The notes: a model not told the origin generated them from the letters alone. A DNA stretch of 64,000 nt from Druceiella hillmani (GCA_039881145.1 JAYKKI010000128.1:525001-589000), one strand, 5' to 3'. Positions 10,561 to 22,900 are shown, counted from the stretch's first letter. A program made the numbers and translations.

Positions 10561-12870
10561 ACAAACGAGGTTTCAAACAAGTTCAATTTTTTAAATTTCC
10601 TAAATTCGATTTTACATTAAATTTCATTACTAAAACTGCAGAATGAGGCGGGTTTATTGGAAATATCATGAATTTGTAATAAAGCCTGGAAATGACGAAC
10701 GATAAACTTTAAACTCATGAATTTTCCACCAATTACGGTGAAATATTTTTTTAATACGTTTTTGCACTAACATACCTTAAAGGTAATTCTAATTGCAATA
10801 AACTTTAGTATACAGATAAAATCACAAAATTATGTTAGTAAATTTTACTCCATTACTTGGGTGAAATATATGATTATATATTTAATTTCGGGATGCTAAA
10901 GTATTCATTATTTACAAACTAATATTTTTAAGGATTTGCATGAAGCTTTTTCTGAACAATTGGATAAATTATAACAGTAAAAGTGTGGATTGTAAAAACG
11001 AATGCAATATTCTGTTGTAAATACCTGCGTTTAATTTAGCCTCATAAAAGAAGATGAATTTTTAATACGAATATACAAGTACTAACTAGTACTTGAAGGA
11101 TGTTTTTTGAAAGTCAATAAATACAGGAATTATTCGCGTAATCCGGTTATCAAAAATAATAATAAATCATATTTTATCATAATATCGAAATAAAATACGA
11201 TTTCCTAAGCATATAAGTTGACCAGTATGTTGCAAGAAATTAAAGCCATCAAATATCTTTCACACAATTAACACCAAATCATTAAAATATTGTCTTGCTT
11301 TGTACGTTTATTTTCTATGCCGCACAGTATGTTCTGACATACATTAATTTCTTTATTCGTCTACTACCATTGACTGATACCTAAAGCAGAACGCCAAAAG
11401 TCCATGTAGAGTTAGGCCCAGATGTTACTTGCATAAACTGCCAAGATCAAATAGAGAAAATAAAAAATAGGCCCTTTAAAAATATATCTAAATTGCCAAC
11501 CAAACAAATATGGAATATTTTTTAATTTTTAAAAAAATACAGTATATTTCTCAATATTTGTTAATGCAATTTTTACGGAACTCTTTGAACTAGCAAGATG
11601 AAGCCAACCACATATTGTATAGTCTCTTGTAACTTCCATAACTAAATGTAACATATTGACCCCTAAAATACAAAGGTCCGACAAGGTCGACGAAAACACT
11701 ATGTAAAACTCGTATAGACCGGAAAAGACATTAACTTTGACAATACAAAATAAATGTCAATATAAGTTATCGTCATAGAAAAGAATTGTAAATTACTCGC
11801 AGGATGATTAGCGGAAACTGTATGTATTGAATAAATTACTTACAATGATATTATGTTTTTAATTAATTTAGGCAACGGCTTTACATGAAAATAACTGATT
11901 GCGATTGATTATTTTTATAATAGTTTTTAAACTTAGTTATTATATATTTTGCTAGATTTTTAAATTTCTTTTTGTTTATAAAAAATTCTTGATGTTAATA
12001 ATATACTAAATGCGCCTTTTTAAAAATAGATCCTTTTGTTTTGTATTAGGGCTACAAGTTGTATTTTATTTTTTTGTTTTTTCCTGATCATAATCACTGA
12101 ATTGATTGCCTTTTCATATTCTAAAAAATAGCGACTTTTTCAAATGTTATATTCTATTTGTGTGACGCCAGGTCATTCTGTGGGTTTAACAACAAAACAG
12201 ATAAGTGTGTCCGTGTGTGCGTATACATATGTTGTAAAACAGCAGAATGTAGTATTGTAGAGTAGTAGAGGGACAAAGAAAATTAAAGCATAAAATACGT
12301 TTGTGAAGTAAGTAATAGTATAAATATATACACATATGTTATTGGCACAGTTAGAATCAAATGTGTTAAATAAAAAGCACAAAAAAAAGGTTCACCTTAA
12401 ATTGGTTATTTTAAGTAAACATAGCGTTAGTCTTTAGCGATTAACACATCTGAATTAAACTGTGTGGCACTTTGCTACAATTGTGGATTTGTGATATTCT
12501 TCGCTCTTGTTTCACTAATTTTACTTGGTTATAAAACACGTATCTATATATTTATCGTTATCTTAATCACGTAAACACTTTAATCTTTAATCAACTCTCC
12601 AAAAATACTCCACCATTTCACGTAACCATTACCAATCCTTCGGATGCCACCGGAATATATAATAGATTATATCAGATATACGATTTCATAGCTAAAATAA
12701 ACTGGCAAATGAATAAAATAAAATAAAACACACCTTCGTAATATGACCATAATTCGATTCCTACATCGAGCTAAAACGCAATTTAAACAACGATTCCGCT
12801 AAATTCAAAAGACGAGATATAGATATTGACTTGCCATTAGAATATCGTGTACCCTTTTACCGAATAGTCT
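10561..12870. other. Long stretch without a gene
   Basis: About 2.3 kb of AT-rich sequence. The only local structures noted are a small hairpin at 11077-11096 (caagtact/agtacttg, 4-nt loop) and a gtgtgtccgtgtgtgcg run near 12208. No exon, RNA gene or recognised repeat. Confidence 0.55.
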
Positions 12871-13130
12871 GCTTTATCGCAAATTTATGAAAGAATATTG
12901 GCGACCCGGCCAAAGGCGAAGGTCAAAGCAGCGATAAGTCTAATATATCTTGCCACTTGCGAATAAACCTTTTGTCGGACTGTCATATATGATTTGGAGG
13001 CTTGTTTGTTTGCGTAAAGAATCGCAAAAATTGAAGGTCACCTTTGCTTTTGTGCTCAAGTTTTACGATTTTATTTATTCGAAGTTCCTAGGAGCGTTAC
13101 AGAACGATAAGGTGTGTTAGGTATTAGGTT
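12871..13130. promoter_or_regulatory. GC-raised patch with GATA and AGGTCA sites
   Basis: Two AGGTCA half-sites (12920-12925 in aaggtcaaag, 13035-13040 in aaggtcacctt), a GATAAG (12933-12938) and a reversed GATAA (12874-12878) lie within about 170 bp of raised GC. This spacing resembles nuclear-receptor/GATA enhancers, but short sites are cheap and no conservation can be judged here. No coding frame. Confidence 0.3.
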
Positions 13131-14290
13131 CTGGCGTACTTCGATCACTAATTAAACAAACGGCCAGTTTCTGGTCAGATTCATAACTGATTTTATTTAT
13201 TCGTGTTAAATTATCAACATTAATGCAATGATATATTGAGTGCTTTAGAGTAAGCAAAAAATCTATAAATTACGAGTTACTCACACGTGTAAGCCGACAT
13301 ACACATTTAAGGGTTTATAGTATTAATTCGTTTTGCCAAGTACATTTTTGATAGGGTTAAAAAAATAGTGATTATCTAGTTTAGAATATTATTGATTCCC
13401 GGTATAATTTCAATAAATGTTGAGTAAATTTTTAATTTAGACCTGATTAGTTTCGGAAATAAGAGGAATGGTACATTTAATTCATGGAAATTTTTAACAA
13501 TATCTCCTGGACTATTTTATTAAACAATATGAAATATTTATTACTAATCGAATAATGGAATGGAAAAAAGACTAATTTGTCTCCTCAAAAACTTTCATAT
13601 GCTATATGTGCTGCTGTGCTGATGCACGCTCTATCATATCAAGTCTCTCTGTTTAATAATTTGTTATAATAACTGTGAGAGACGGACAAATGACGTGACA
13701 CATGAGTTACTAAATAAAAGTATGTAATACAGAAGTATATTCGTTCATTAAGTAGAATGAAAGCCGATTGAACTTTCATATATTACAAACTTTCGTTAGA
13801 TTTCAATCATTAATAACTACGAGACTTGTAACCTGTTAACAATGGTTTAGACCACCTCAGATAGATCACATTATTTTTTTTCGTGTTTTGCCTGTGACGT
13901 TACTCGACTAGTGTCGGTGCATGTGCGTGATTGTTGCGAATCAATAGTTAGTCAATTTATAAATTATTGTATCGTAAAAACGCGTTTAATTAGGATATTG
14001 ACTTGGATATTATTATGAAAAACTTGAAGATCACTACTAGTACCTAAAGGGAGACAATAAAAATATTATCCGGAACAATCAGTATTAAATGGAAAATTAC
14101 AAAAAAAAGAAATTAAAATGTCCCGTCATATGAATCTTAAATATGTTTTGGAATTATAGAAACACAAATCAAAGGAATGTTTGCGTCAAAAGGAATTCAA
14201 GAAACCTAAAAAGTCCAGGACCAAATATGTATGTGGGAACAAATACAGCATGAAAAAAATTAAAACACGACGCAAAGGGTACATAGCTGG
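13131..14290. other. Stretch without a gene
   Basis: AT-rich. A slightly GC-richer block near 13890-13950 (gtgacgttactcgactagtg) is of unknown nature. Nothing else is recognised. Confidence 0.5.
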
Positions 14291-14309
14291 CCCGTCGGGC
14301 GTACAGCGT

Positions 14310-14323
14310 CCAGCGATAGTCCC

Positions 14324-14379
<56 letters not shown>

Positions 14380-14405
14380 GATAGTCCTTATTATATTATA
14401 TACTC

Positions 14406-14465
<60 letters not shown>

Positions 14466-14500
14466 TCCAGCGATAGTCCCTATTACACTACTCTATATAT
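14310..14500. repeat. (TA)n tracts interleaved with a triplicated anchor
   Basis: The 19-mer ccagcgatagtccctatta stands at 14310-14328 and 14467-14485, with a third partial copy (gatagtccttatta) at 14380-14393. TA tracts fill 14329-14376 and about 14406-14462, so anchor plus TA tract forms a composite unit repeated two to three times. Confidence 0.9.
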
Positions 14501-15655
14501 AATGGTAATAAAGAGGTTAATTTAAATATGTAGTAATATGAAACACTTCTTATGATTATATCCAAACGTTTTCACGAAAAATATACAGCGCGGATCCGAA
14601 CTGTCCCTTTTGGTTTCTTTTATTTTTTTGGTCAATATTTATTTATTAATTTAAGGCTTCATTGTAGATCTTTCAAGGAATAAAAATATTACCGTACATT
14701 ATCTCCACGTATATCATACAATTTAAGCGACACAAGCCAAGTAACCTCTACGACAATGCTTTTTCCGACTTCATCGACATTCAAGTCGGGTTTTGGTCAC
14801 AAATAATTAATCATACATTTACACTTTTCTCGTGAATCAATCTATCAATTGAATGACAACCGCAATAAAATCTATTTCGTTATTAAAAAAATCGCGTAAA
14901 TACAGACAGATAGACGCGGCGAGGGACTTTCTCCTTTCGAATATGTATTCATATAGTACGGAAAATATTGAATTTAAATCTTTTAGAACATTGTATCTTT
15001 TAAAGAAAAAATTGAATTAAATTTTGAAAGGGTTTAAATGTTCAAAATTCTGTATATTATTTATTATGAGTTTAATTATAAGTAGAATAATATAATCTAT
15101 GTGACGACATATCTCTTTGTTTCTATGGAATTATATATTTTAGTAGTATAAGTTCTCAATATATATACCACTTTTCGTACATTGTACTCTCAAAATGAAT
15201 TTTAATTACAGGATCCCAATTAAACCCTCTTATTTATTTTCTACATTCAACTGTCCATATCATAATCATCCAGTTTGTAAACGAAATAAGATAAACATAT
15301 ATAATTTATACAAGATAAGTAAAAAATTTATTCGAACGTTTATTTTAGAAGATTTAATAACACACAAAATCAGGCAATAATAAAGTATTATTTCAAACAT
15401 TTAAACAATGTGATTTGAAATGATTTTGTTTTTCTTCTCAGGAAAAAAATTAATAATTTTATGGGATATTGAATAGTATACGGGCTGCGGATACCAGGAA
15501 AAAGACATTAGCAATTTTGTATTTCATCTTTATAGAAAATTAAATAAAGTGTATATTGTATAATATACCTATATTTCGTCGCTTCTCTAAGTAGGTCGCT
15601 TCAATAAAATACTGAAGTCTAAATTTGGAAACATCGAGTTCCAATATAAGAATGT
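14501..15655. other. Stretch without a gene
   Basis: AT-rich with a few GC-richer spots (agacgcggcgagggac near 14910). No supported gene or repeat. Confidence 0.5.
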
Positions 15656-15659
15656 ATTG

Positions 15660-15960
15660 TATTTTGATGGCTCCATAGTGAAACAACGAGTGGTTATAAT
15701 TTTATCATGTCCGTCCGACCGTCGGACTGTTGCCTCGCAAGTTCTATAGTTTTAGACCAAAGTACATGAAATTGAAATTCAAGTAGGTGTTTTGTATAAA
15801 AATTTCAATTAAAATGTAGCAAAATAATAAAAAATACGGGAAGAAAAATTATTCGCACATACTCTTAAGTCGGATGCCATTATGTAGGGGTTTTAAATTA
15901 AATAAAAGTTTTTTCACCATTTTTTTACTTTTAGGATTCGCTTGAGATATTAAAATTCTA
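15660..15960 (-). repeat. Decayed dispersed family copy (ACGGAACCCT family)
   Basis: Block order ggctccatag, gtccgtccgaccgtcgg, a tcgcaagttctatagttttag block and later gtaggggttttaaatt follows the same layout as the copies at 22.7 and 31.8 kb (the latter shares ccatagttttagaccaa). Heavily mutated and non-coding. Confidence 0.5.
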
Positions 15961-17484
15961 AGTAACTCTATATCTGAAAATATTTTCAAAATTCAAGAAT
16001 TTCATTAGATCTCTATAATCTAAACAGATGCATCAACAATTTCAACAAATAACAAAATCTTACTATTGTTACCTTACCTGACATGCATTTGACTGGTTTA
16101 TTTTTTTAATTGATTTCAACATTTTCATTTTGTGAAGTGCCGTGACCAAATCTAGTTTTAAAACTATCTACCAATAACTTTGGTAATGATTTCAAATATC
16201 GTATATTTTAAGGACAAATAACCTAATATAAATGTATACAATCTGTTGACTTTAATCATAGATATGATACGAAAAGCTTTATATGTGGGTCAAGCTCCCA
16301 AATAACTTGTCTACTTCGCTAAATCCAAGGATTATGATCAGTTTTTCTGTTCTTGTGATAACAAAATACATTTAAATTACCATGTTATGTCTTCTATAAC
16401 CTAAACTGGTACAGTCGAAGGAATTTCGAACCTGAGCTAAGACAGTTCAACGAAATATAAACTCCAGTATAACTACGTACCGCCACTTTTATTTGATGAT
16501 ACATGTATTTTCCATCATGGGCTTATTTTGTTTCACAGCCCATAATCCTTACATTACGTATGCATAATGTAATGATTTACGGATGGACTCTTCTCTATAT
16601 CAGATAACCATTCCTCATCAAAGCAATATTCCAAACTATACGGCCCAAACCAACATCAGTAAACACGTGCACACACAAATACACACAGGGCAAACTCCGC
16701 ATGGGCCCACTTACAAAAATATCTCACATCCATGTGCATACCGCGTCGAGCCCGCAATACATCAAAAAATGACCGAAGGACTAAAGTTGAAGATTAAATT
16801 TATAGTGAAACGCGGCGTGAGTACTTTTTCATGGAGGGAGGAAGCCCTAGAGAGAAGCAATGAAATAAGCAGAGTCCATTGTGAGCAGAACGTTTGAATG
16901 CACGCGACTGAATAAAAAAGGATTTTCATATCACTATAGCATATGTCATAAGGTCAAAAATTATCCAGTAAAAATTAAACATAGGCAGTTAATGCCGTAT
17001 CTATTCTTGATGATCAAAAAATTCTAGTTCGTTTCAATAACACTTAACCAAATCATACATACCTATCCATTAATTATGATTCTGTATATTAAATAATGAT
17101 AAAGTTTAACTTTAAAAAAGCAATGTCAAAGAAGTAATATATCATATGGTAATTATCGGTATCTTTGGACATGATATTATGTTTTTACATCTTTTAAATA
17201 ATTTCGCTCAAATTAATACAGCACTAGAGGAGACAAAAATATATTATATTTTCCGAATTCCAGAAAATTATTTTTTCACAAAATTTTATTACGGAATTTT
17301 ACTCGGTACTGCACCAAATATTTTACAAGTGTAAATGCGGTTCCCTTGATCAGAAGATGTACACTACTACTTTCTTTAATAGTTTTAACCAATAGTTTTG
17401 GAAGAGAAAATATATTTTTTATGGCTACACCAAAATTTAGACTATAGAATTTTTTTCCTTTGTTTTAGTATAAAAAGAGGAAAG
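15961..17484. other. Stretch without a gene
   Basis: Holds two small inverted repeats: atgggct/agcccat at 16516-16542 and ttacatta/taatgtaa (8-nt loop) at 16549-16572. A 104-codon plus-strand frame at 16583-16897 lies in a mildly GC-raised block but has no recognisable domain and no clear splice sites, so it is not called. Confidence 0.5.
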
Positions 17485-17560
17485 AGTAAGAAATACGAAC
17501 CCATTATTTCCTAGTTCAGACTCCAGTCATTCACCGCTACGCCAATGGCTAACTCGGCGA
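17485..17560 (-). repeat. tRNA-like head of a decayed SINE
   Basis: The minus strand holds TGGCGTAGCGG (17544-17534), a perfect match to the pol III A-box pattern TRGYNNARNNG, and 43 nt downstream GGTTCGTATT (from 17501), a B box with two changed positions. That A-to-B spacing is normal for tRNA. Bases outside the boxes do not fold as a full cloverleaf by eye, so a SINE head or tRNA pseudogene is more likely than a working tRNA. Confidence 0.45.
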
Positions 17561-18058
17561 AACGACGCGTTGTAGGTATACTCACTACGTACTTTTCGTT
17601 TCTTGTATTTCTCTGGTGATTAGATAAAAAAATTGGCAAAATCTATTTTCCAGATATTTACAAATCGTTCAAATGCCAGGTCTCCAGTTTTGACCTAAAC
17701 TAGATGAGTTTATAGATGACCTAATGCAAGAAACTGTTGAAAAAATAGTTGATATATCCACAAAAGATCAATGAAACTAAACTAATTTCTATATATCTCA
17801 AAATCTGTTTCATTTGGGATTGGGGAAAAAAGATATTTCATTAAGTGCTAATTAAATATAATATTTTAAAAATCCAAAAGGCAAGTAAAACATACACCAC
17901 AACAAATTTTTCCAGAAGATATTAAATTTATTCAAGATTCTTATAGTAATGCAAATAGTAACGCATGTAGATATTTTACGATGAATCTTAAGCAAAATAC
18001 TTCCTATTGGTGACATTTCAAGACATCAGTGTTACTCTTAGACGAGTACTGTTATGTA
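17561..18058. other. Stretch without a gene
   Basis: AT-rich; no supported feature. Confidence 0.5.
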
Positions 18059-18583
18059 TCCTTACATAGTACAAAATAAAGTCGATTCCCGCGTCTGTCT
18101 TCCTCGGTACGCTTAGATCTTTTAAACTACGCAACGGATTTTGATGCGGTTTTTAAGAATTTAATGTAGACAAAATATGCTCTTTACAGCAAATCATTAT
18201 CATTATCCTTATATGGTATAAAACAAAATCGCTTCCCGCGTCTGTCTGACCTTCGATACGCTTAGATCTTTTTAACTACACAACGGATTTTGATACATTT
18301 TCGCTATCATTCAGATTATTTATTCCGGATGATTTATAGGTATAACTCATGCATATTATATTTACAGAAAATTTTAAAAAAACTCAATGAATAAAAAAAA
18401 TTTAATTTTGGGCACTTTCATTGCTGACGCTGACTAAACTTTACGAGATATATCAAAATGTTGTGCTAAGGAAATGTGTATTTCAAAAATATCTACAGAA
18501 AAGTCCGCGATAGAATATATCTATATCCTGCAGATAACATATAGTGCCCTTTTTATGCGATTGACATTTACTTTTTTGTTGGT

Positions 18584-18629
18584 TATATTTTCGAATTAAA
18601 TAATTTGCATTTATTAATTCGAAAATATA
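18584..18629. repeat. 16-bp inverted repeat inside the Helitron-like element
   Basis: tatattttcgaattaa at 18584-18599 is perfectly complementary to 18614-18629, with a 14-nt spacer. Confidence 0.85.
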
Positions 18630-18740
18630 CTACATTGGGCATTTAATGCAGATAAAATTCGCTCTTTACTGCAAATCATTACCATTATCATTAATATTTT
18701 AGAAGATATAACATTTTTAAAATTGCCAAAAACCAGTATT

Positions 18741-18793
18741 CGCGATGCCGATGCTGTGCACCGACGGCGGCGGCGGCGGGTAGCGGCATCGCG
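18741..18793. repeat. GC-rich 10-bp inverted repeat
   Basis: cgcgatgccg (18741-18750) and cggcatcgcg (18784-18793) are perfect inverse copies around a 33-nt spacer containing five consecutive CGG-type triplets. The block is one of the most GC-rich in the window and ends directly before the TATA box. Confidence 0.8.
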
Positions 18794-18797
18794 TGCC

Positions 18798-18830
18798 TAT
18801 AAATAGCGAGTCGCAGGCCGCGCGTCACCA
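18798..18830 (+). promoter_or_regulatory. TATA-box promoter-like segment in the Helitron cargo
   Basis: TATAAATA at 18798-18805 lies in GC-rich surroundings, and a TCACC initiator-like motif follows with its A at 18827, 29 bp downstream, which is the expected spacing. The first ATG after it (18832) opens a frame of only seven codons. It may be a captured host promoter, since Helitrons are known to carry gene fragments, but the donor gene is not identifiable here. Confidence 0.35.
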
Positions 18831-19320
18831 TATGGCATTGTACGATTTGCAGTGATTGCACCCATTTATCGGAGCTCTCAAGCAAATAAATAAAAAACGT
18901 GCTTTTCAGTGCGACACTATAAACCGCAAAAATAGCTGTAAACATTGTATATAAAGACAGCCTGTAGTATATTTTAATAATGACAGTATTATTATTAATC
19001 GATCCACAATTACACCACATTAGTACATTGCACCCGTGCGAAGCCGGAGCGGGTCGTTAGTATTTACTAAAAGCAAGATTTAAATTGAATGTCTCAAAGA
19101 AATATCTCACTCATGGGGACATACAATTCATAAAGTATGTCCGCATGAGTTCGCGTAACCATAACTCGGAGAGCATTTACCCATTTTCATGAATCATTTT
19201 TTTCTTTGGAAAAGAAATAGTTCAGAACAGATCCCATTTAAATATGTTCATAAACTAATGATGCACTAGAGAGATATCCTAGAGCACTCCTCAACGGGTT
19301 AGAAAAAAAAGCCCTTTTGA

Positions 19321-19520
19321 ACATTTCGATATCGAGTGTGATCTCATTTGATATGGCTTTATAATAACTTTAATCACAAAGGGCAGCTAGGGTTCGATGA
19401 AGAAGCTAGAATATGGTGATAGATCCCCGCAATGAAGAAGAGTAGATTCATCGAGTTTGATATCATTTGACAAATCTTCACGTGGTTTTGGTCACAAACA
19501 ACGTCCAGAACCTGCCAATG
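19321..19520. repeat. Diverged tandem dimer, 119-bp period
   Basis: atcgagtgtgatctcatttga at 19331 minus one base, that is tcgagtgtgatctcatttg, recurs as tcgagtttgatatcatttg at 19451. Both are followed by a tttNgtcacaaa or tttaatcacaaa block. The long minus-strand frame across 19374-19793 overlaps it. Confidence 0.55.
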
Positions 19521-21718
19521 CAGGTAAAGAACTGCGACAGGAACCTTTAAATTATGAGGAGCGGTTTCATCATATTTGCGCTCCTTTGTTTTTTTTTTAA
19601 CGTAAGCAAGAAAATAATAAAGTAAATTGGTGTATAAGTGTAGGTACATAAGTATAGGTACATATGAAGACGACAATGTGGCGCTTTTGCATCTGTGTAG
19701 ATGTGTGTACGCGAAAGACCTAGAGGTGTCGGCTTGACATCGATTCCTAAAATCTTTTGACAGTAATATTTTCCAAAATAATTTATGTCCCAAAATGATA
19801 GTTTGCTAGAAGTATTCCATCTAATTACTTACATTTCTATTATTTTGTACTTTTCAGTCCGTTTCTTGACTGGTTTTTTCCAATCTATTTAAAAATTTAT
19901 CTATTTTTCTTAACCCGAAATGTCGAATTCATTATTTAATTTTATTATATCTTGTTTTGAAACAGCAAATATAACTAATATTATAAGAAATAAAAACATA
20001 AGTTTTTTTAGTAATAATTTTTCTCAGTGATATCAGTTCAAAAAAAAGTTTAAGCCTATTTTATACTTACATAATATTTAGAATAAAAATTAATGAACAG
20101 AGATTAAAAATAATAAAAGAGCAAAAAATAAAATTCAATTTATAATGGTAACAAAAAACCCAAAAAGTTATCTTTGCAAAGCTCGATGTATTATATTTTT
20201 AATATAACAAGGATTATTAACATGAAATAAAAATCTAACGAAGAAGAAAAAACTTTTTAGAAATATTAACAAAAATTAATCAATACCGATTGCTTTTCGT
20301 TATGGTTAGACATTGTCAAAATTAATTAAAAATAAACTTTTCAGCGACATTAACATTCGTTCTCTGTAATCAAAATGAATGCCTATTTATCTCTTTTTGA
20401 GTTTCTTATGTCTTTTTTCGGCGACCTCGTCGGGTCTGCGAGTTTGATGGATTAACATGTTACATCTATGATACTTCATCTTGTTGTTTCAAAGAATTCT
20501 GCAGAATTATCATTAACTTAAATATAATAAAATTAAATAATGACCTGATTTTTTGTAGGAGAATACAGGGTTCTCACTAAGGGAATACAGGGGTCTACTT
20601 GACGAATTAAATAAAACTTCTAAATGTTTTTTTAATAATTTACTTTTGCCGGTCTCCGTTCCAATCATATAAGTCGTAGGAACCTTCAAGAAGAGTATTT
20701 CAGGTTTTTCTTAAAAGTATCTCAAGTCTTCTTTATAGTTTAATTTAAAACAACTTACAAATTGAAATTGTTATTTTTTATTATCGTCCATTTTTATTCA
20801 CATTAATCCATTTTCTTTTCTTAATATATTTTTAAGAAAGAATATTTTTCTCGTACATAGTTACCAGTATAAATTAACAGAATAAATACTTTGAAATATT
20901 ATCAGAATTGAACTGAATAGAGGTAGAATTGAGTGTAAAAATTTGGAACTTTTTAAATACATTGGGCACAAAGAAGTACTGGCCGTTATTAGAGTTTTTG
21001 ACTTAATAAATGAATATTCGTTAATGTGATTTATTCCCTGGTCCAAATTAGTCCTAAATTCTGTCAATCTAACTTTTGGCTAACAATAGTGTCATAAACG
21101 CAGTTCCATCTATCATACTTAATTGCTTCTCCCATAAGTTCATTTACAATATATGAGATCATTCGTTTGCCCTTGATCTTACCCTGTAAAAGAAGCATCT
21201 TAATGGTTAGATTACGTACTATGTTGGTAATTAAAAGCAACCCGATATTGTGTTATTGACAAGCACAAATGTAAACATGGAATATATGGGGATGGTAATA
21301 AAAATAAAGTTCAATTTCGAATAGCCGAATCTTGAATAAAATTTTTAATTAGACAATTAGTATATTGTATGTAGAATATTTATTTAATTCAAAAGCTATT
21401 TTATAAGGCTATGAGACATACACATCGGATAAGTTTTCCCTTTCGACGAACGACAAATAAAAGAGCGTCTCCGCACTTCCATATCTTCTCTGTTTGTGTA
21501 CTGCCACCCTATTTCTTGAATAGTTTACAAATCCCTGACAAATAAATAAAATACTCGAACAAACCTTACTTCGCTCTAAAGTAGGAAAAATGGAGGATCG
21601 ATACGATATTCCTGGTAAACATTCAAGAAAGCCTCGTGTGCTTGAACTCTTTTTGTAAATATTGTTTACATATGTTGCCAATGTAAACAGTTCTAAGTAC
21701 ATTATGATCTGTATTATG
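19521..21718. other. Long stretch without a gene
   Basis: AT-rich. Small direct repeats (taagtgtaggtaca/taagtataggtaca near 19637) and a short GC-rich run ttcggcgacctcgtcgggt near 20416 are the only details. No gene supported. Confidence 0.5.
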
Positions 21719-21806
<88 letters not shown>

Positions 21807-21844
21807 CATACATATATATGTATATATATAAATATATATGTATA

Positions 21845-21876
<32 letters not shown>

Positions 21877-21877
21877 A
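21719..21877. repeat. (TA)n microsatellite
   Basis: About 160 bp of TA repeat with scattered C and G, matching Tyr-Ile-rich spurious frames on both strands. Confidence 0.97.
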
Positions 21878-22660
21878 ATACATTTAAATTGCGCAGTTGA
21901 TAAAAATAACTAGTAAATATTTAGTTTAGGCGCTTACACTTTCAGAACGGTTAAAGATTCTAGTATGGAAAATGAAGTTTCTCCGATTTACGTAAATATA
22001 TATGTCTTGTAAATTTCTAAATGAAATCAACCTTAAATTGCAAAGCTTTATATATTTTCAATTTAATTATTTATTTATTGAATATTATTATATTCCATTA
22101 TTTATACATATATTATATTCCAAAATAAAGAGGCGAATTATAAGAAATATAAAAACCTGCTGGTACTTAAAAAATCAATCAATAATACAATCATACAGGT
22201 ACTTAAGAATTTATAATTTTACTTTTTATTAATATAAATATAATTAAGAGTTGAAAAAATCCATTAGAAAAAAAAACAAAAACCTAAAAAGTGAAATAAA
22301 TACATAGGACTGAAAATAAAAACACGAATTTATATTCAAATGACATATGTATATAAGTTTTAGTGTTCAATTTTGTTTTCTCTTTTTTTAAAAAGTACAG
22401 GGAAATTAGTACTTTTTTAAAATTAATTCATACCAAAACTTATAACAATACCAAAATATTTCCTCTCATACTTTCTCCCAGTCTTCAGGCTGACAGACTA
22501 AAAAGAGATATCGCAGCTATTTCACTCCAATGTGTTATAAAATATAAGATGTGTACTGAACAGCATTTCTGAATTTGGACTTGGCACCCGTGGGAACATT
22601 ATTATTTTTCCAAAACGTGGTAAACCTTTGAGTTTCTAATGATAGGCAAAAAGATTTGTC
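21878..22660. other. AT-rich stretch without a gene
   Basis: Very AT-rich; no supported feature. Confidence 0.6.
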
Positions 22661-22900
22661 ACTTTTTAGGTTTTCGTAGCCAAATGTTAAAAACGGAACC
22701 CTTACAATTTCATTCTGTCCGTCTGTCTATCCCTATGTAACAGTAATTTTACTAAGATATTACTTGCCCTATATAAATGAAATTTGGGTGATAGTGTTCT
22801 TCTAAGAACCGATATACAATAAAATAGTGGAATTACGAAAAAAAAGTAATTTAACTAAGGGGGGAAGTATATCCAATGCACATAGGTGTGTGGCTCTTAA
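22661..22900 (-). repeat. Decayed dispersed family copy (ACGGAACCCT family)
   Basis: One of the clearest copies: cgtagccaaatgttaaaa, acggaacccttacaatttca, gtccgtctgtctatcc, then tgaaatttgggtgata, atatacaataaaatagtgg and aaggggggaagtat in the family's usual order. Non-coding. Confidence 0.65.

Larger units (their letters stand above)
18059..19060 (+). mobile_element. Helitron-like non-autonomous element
   Basis: The 3' end (19028-19060) reads a hairpin-forming acccgtgcgaagccggagcg, continues ggtcg, and closes ttag just before a T. This resembles the lepidopteran Helitron end, whose usual CTAG is here mutated to TTAG. The acccg/cgggt arms give the expected 3' hairpin. The 5' end A|TCCTTACATAG (18059) is followed by gcgtctgtct and acgcaacggattttgat. 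That 5' segment recurs at 18206 (A|TCCTTATATGG, 147 bp later) and part of it near 18640-18690. Flanking bases A and T fit Helitron insertion without target duplication. No Rep/helicase coding is present. A GC-rich block fills the middle. Confidence 0.6.

Noticed and set aside
16583..16897. 104-codon plus-strand frame
   Set aside because: No family is recognised, residues are compositionally odd (many His, Thr, Gln), and no splice or promoter signals flank it.
19374..19793. Longest open frame, 139 codons on the minus strand
   Set aside because: It overlaps a diverged tandem dimer, has no recognisable domain, signal peptide or splice context, and this length is reachable by chance in 64 kb read in six frames.
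21409..21813. 134-codon minus-strand frame
   Set aside because: Its N-terminal third is the Tyr-Ile translation of a (TA)n tract; the remainder has no recognisable features.
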